The notes below the pieces were generated by a model, which saw nothing but the letters and a program-made list of their open reading frames with translations, was not told the DNA's origin and searched no databases. A DNA stretch of 16,435 bases from an uncultured Collinsella sp. GTDB lineage: Bacteria; Actinomycetota; Coriobacteriia; Coriobacteriales; Coriobacteriaceae. The translations under genes were made by a program, and so were the position numbers. This document shows, piece after piece, positions 14,460-16,435 of the stretch. The stretch is taken from positions 1-16,435 of the forward strand of contig CAUEQX010000025.1 in the NCBI GenBank assembly GCA_959020035.1, given 5' to 3'. Positions within the stretch are counted from its first letter, which is position 1; each line of letters begins with the position of its first letter.

Positions 14460-14870
14460 ATGAAGCAAACGCAGGCAACCCGCCGTCTGGGCGAGCAGCT
14501 TCGCGAGAAGCTCGGTTATATCCTGCTCTTTGAGGTTTCCGATCCGCGCCTCGACCTGGTTACTTTGACTGCGGTCGAGGTCGCGGTGGACCGTTCGTTC
14601 GCGCGCGTGTACGTGTCGTGCGATGCGAGCCGCTACGACGAGGTCATGGAGGCGCTCGCTAGCGCTAAGGGCCGTATTCGCAGCCTGTTGGCTCGCTCGC
14701 TCGATTGGCGTGTCACGCCCGAGCTCGATTTTCGCATCGATCGCTCGACCGATGAGGCCGAGCGCATCACGCGTGCGCTGGAAAACGTTCCCGCCACGCT
14801 TGCGATCGAAAAGGACGAGGACGGCTATCCGATAGCGGATGCCGCCCAGGAGGCAGCTTTAGATGACTAA
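14460..14870 (+). CDS. rbfA: Ribosome-binding factor A
   Basis: RbfA is a small KH-fold protein that binds the 30S subunit and helps mature the 5' end of 16S rRNA. The 136 residues show the family pattern: RRLGEQLREKLGYILLFEVSDPRLDLVTLTAVEV at the start, the DRSFARVYVS strand, and the RSLLARSLDWRVTPELDFRID segment near the end. The length fits the family (about 115-135) with a slightly acidic tail. The ATG is 11 nt after the infB stop, with a GGGGGT-type RBS between. It overlaps the next gene by 8 nt, indicating translational coupling. Confidence 0.95.
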   Translation: MKQTQATRRLGEQLREKLGYILLFEVSDPRLDLVTLTAVEVAVDRSFARVYVSCDASRYDEVMEALASAKGRIRSLLARSLDWRVTPELDFRIDRSTDEAERITRALENVPATLAIEKDEDGYPIADAAQEAALDD

Positions 14871-15906
14871 TTCCGCCGACCTCGCCTCGTGCGAGTCTGC
14901 AGATATTCAGCGACGCATCTTCGAGCTCATCGAGGGTGCGTCCTCCATTGCGATTTCGGGACATACTTCTCCCGATGGCGATGCCTTGGGCTCCGTATTG
15001 GGTCTGGGCCTTTCGCTCATGAAGTTTTTCCCCAACAAGGACATTGCGCTGCTGCTGGCAGACGATGACCCGGTTCCTCGCATCTACCGCTTTATGGAAG
15101 GCTCCGATCGCCTGGTGCCGGCATCTGCGTACGCCGGCAATCCGGACCTGTTCATCTCGGTGGACGTACCGGTCGTCGAGCGCCTCAATAATTCCGCCGA
15201 GGTGCTTCGTCGCTCCAAGCATGTGGTGTGCTTCGATCATCATCCGGCGCGCGAGGAGTTTGCCGAGCTGAGCCTGAGGCGCGTCGATGCCGCGGCCTGC
15301 GCCATGATCATCGACCGTTTCTTGGACAATTGCGGCATTGTCGCACGTGATGGAGTTGCGACCTGCCTGCTGTGTGGCTTGGTTACCGATACCGGCCGTT
15401 TTCAGTACCAAAACGCCGATGCCGCCGCGTTCCATGCGGCCTCGCGACTGGTTGCCCACGGTGCCGATCCGGCGCGTGTGGCACTCGAGGTCTACCAGAG
15501 CATGCGCGTTGAGTTTCTGCACCTCAAGTCCATCGTTATGGGCCGCATCAAGACGGTGGCCCACGGGCGCGTGGCGTATAGCTATGCCTACCAGAGCGAC
15601 CTTGAGGCCTGCGGTGTCACCTCGGACGAGTGCGACGGCCTGGTCGATGTGGTGCGTTCGGTGATGGGCGTCGAGGTCTGCATGTTCTTAAAGGGCATTG
15701 AGGGCGATACCAAGGTGCGTGGCAACCTGCGCTCCAAGGGCGACCTCGATGTGTCCGAGATTGCTGCCAACTTTGGCGGTGGCGGGCATCATGCCGCCGC
15801 CGGCTTTTCCAACAACGGAACAATTCGCGAGACGCTCGCCGTGGCACTTCCCATGCTGGCCGAGCTGGTGGGGGAGGATCCCGCTTCGGTGACCGTCGAG
15901 CTCTAA
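14863..15906 (+). CDS. nrnA: DHH-family phosphoesterase, NrnA-like (oligoribonuclease / pAp phosphatase)
   Basis: NrnA-type enzymes degrade very short RNAs and dephosphorylate pAp; some relatives hydrolyse cyclic dinucleotide products. The 347-residue protein has the DHH metal motifs: GHTSPDGDALGS (His34, Asp38, Asp40), VDVP (Asp101), FDHH (Asp125-His127) and TDTGRF (Asp176). The C-terminal DHHA1 domain carries GGGGHHAAAG (about 305-314). All expected metal ligands are present. The start overlaps the end of rbfA by 8 nt, with AGGAGG (14848-14853) as RBS. Placement next to rbfA and truB is common in Gram-positive genomes. Exact substrate preference cannot be read from the sequence. Confidence 0.93.
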   Translation: MTNSADLASCESADIQRRIFELIEGASSIAISGHTSPDGDALGSVLGLGLSLMKFFPNKDIALLLADDDPVPRIYRFMEGSDRLVPASAYAGNPDLFISVDVPVVERLNNSAEVLRRSKHVVCFDHHPAREEFAELSLRRVDAAACAMIIDRFLDNCGIVARDGVATCLLCGLVTDTGRFQYQNADAAAFHAASRLVAHGADPARVALEVYQSMRVEFLHLKSIVMGRIKTVAHGRVAYSYAYQSDLEACGVTSDECDGLVDVVRSVMGVEVCMFLKGIEGDTKVRGNLRSKGDLDVSEIAANFGGGGHHAAAGFSNNGTIRETLAVALPMLAELVGEDPASVTVEL

Positions 15907-15921
15907 CTTATTGGATGGTAC

Positions 15922-16435
15922 ATGGCTCGTCGAACGCCTTCTCAATTGAATATGCTGCTCGCCGTCGATAAGCCGGTGGGCTGCACGTCCCACGATGTGG
16001 TCTCGCAATGCCGACGCGCCCTCCATGAGCGGCGCGTCGGCCATGCCGGCACGCTCGACCCCATGGCATCTGGCGTCATGGTGGTGGGTGTGGGCCAGGC
16101 CACCCGTCTGCTGGGCATGCTCACGCTCGATACCAAAAGCTACGTCGCCGATATTTCGTTTGGCGCCGAGACCAATACCGATGATGCGGAGGGCGAGGCG
16201 GTCCGCACGGTGGCTGTTGCCGACGAGCTCCGCGATCCTGCCTATGCTCGTGAGCGCTTGGCCGCCATGCTGGGCCCGCAGATGCAGGTGCCGCCGGCGT
16301 TTTCTGCTATCTCGGTCAATGGCGTTCGCGCCTACAAGTCTGCTCGCGAGGGCAATGCGGTGGACCTACCTCCGCGCCCCGTCGAGGTCTATGCCGCCGA
16401 CCTGATCGCCGTGGGCGGCGAAGGCGATACGTGTG
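15922..16435 (+). CDS. truB: tRNA pseudouridine-55 synthase (3' truncated by window edge)
   Basis: TruB converts U55 to pseudouridine in the T-loop of tRNAs. The visible 171 residues contain the N-terminal LLAVDKPVGCTSHDVV segment, the catalytic motif GHAGTLDPMASGV with Asp46, a TKSYVADISFGAETNTDDAEG segment and QVPPAFSAISVNGVRAY, all typical of TruB. The C-terminal PUA-like part and the stop codon lie beyond the window. The ATG is 15 nt after the nrnA stop, and the upstream GGATGGTAC offers only a modest RBS, so coupling to nrnA is likely. In many bacteria ribF follows; that cannot be seen here. Confidence 0.95.
   Translation, partial: MARRTPSQLNMLLAVDKPVGCTSHDVVSQCRRALHERRVGHAGTLDPMASGVMVVGVGQATRLLGMLTLDTKSYVADISFGAETNTDDAEGEAVRTVAVADELRDPAYARERLAAMLGPQMQVPPAFSAISVNGVRAYKSAREGNAVDLPPRPVEVYAADLIAVGGEGDTC

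Overview
This is about 16.4 kb of GC-rich chromosomal DNA. The gene set, strong Shine-Dalgarno sites and protein features suggest a gut Actinomycetota of class Coriobacteriia, most like Collinsella. That placement is inferred from protein character and gene order and was not confirmed by a search. Most of the window is core genome. No rRNA, tRNA, CRISPR array, phage or transposase gene is visible. I do not see an undescribed multi-gene system. The unusual material is in the intergenic RNA/DNA structures and in a few atypical proteins.

Layout. (1) 1-2654: the 3' part of a sucrose-type PTS permease (EIIC) followed by a GH32 sucrose-6-phosphate hydrolase, together a sucrose uptake and cleavage module. 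(2) 2693-3740: a strong terminator, then a divergent trans-sulfuration-family protein that appears to lack its PLP lysine. (3) 3736-3813: a 78-bp element made of a perfect 35-bp inverted repeat, which also supplies the stop codon of the preceding gene. (4) 3854-5903: a single-domain ModE-like regulator (minus) divergent from guaB (plus). The IMP dehydrogenase closely resembles the Tritrichomonas foetus enzyme, down to identical residue numbering. (5) 5904-6276: 373 bp without a gene but full of structure: a REP/MITE-like imperfect palindrome, the guaB terminator, an extended -10 promoter, and a 118-nt nested rod-like RNA fold leading into leuS. (6) 6277-8853: leuS, ending at a strong terminator shared with a convergent lipoprotein gene (8958-9530, minus). 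(7) 9531-9898: 368 bp holding a good promoter and a leader terminator ahead of the next operon. (8) 9899 to the window end: rimP-nusA-infB-rbfA-nrnA-truB, a tightly packed transcription/translation operon running off the right edge.

How the genes work together. The last six genes are the classical ribosome-maturation, antitermination and initiation operon, extended with a DHH phosphoesterase and tRNA pseudouridine synthase. The ylxR and ylxQ genes often found between nusA and infB are absent, and this NusA ends in a Cys/His tail that may bind zinc. The promoter followed by a terminator ahead of rimP would suit attenuation, as known for the nusA operon of E. coli. The sucrose module, guaB and leuS appear to be separate transcription units, each bounded by hairpins.
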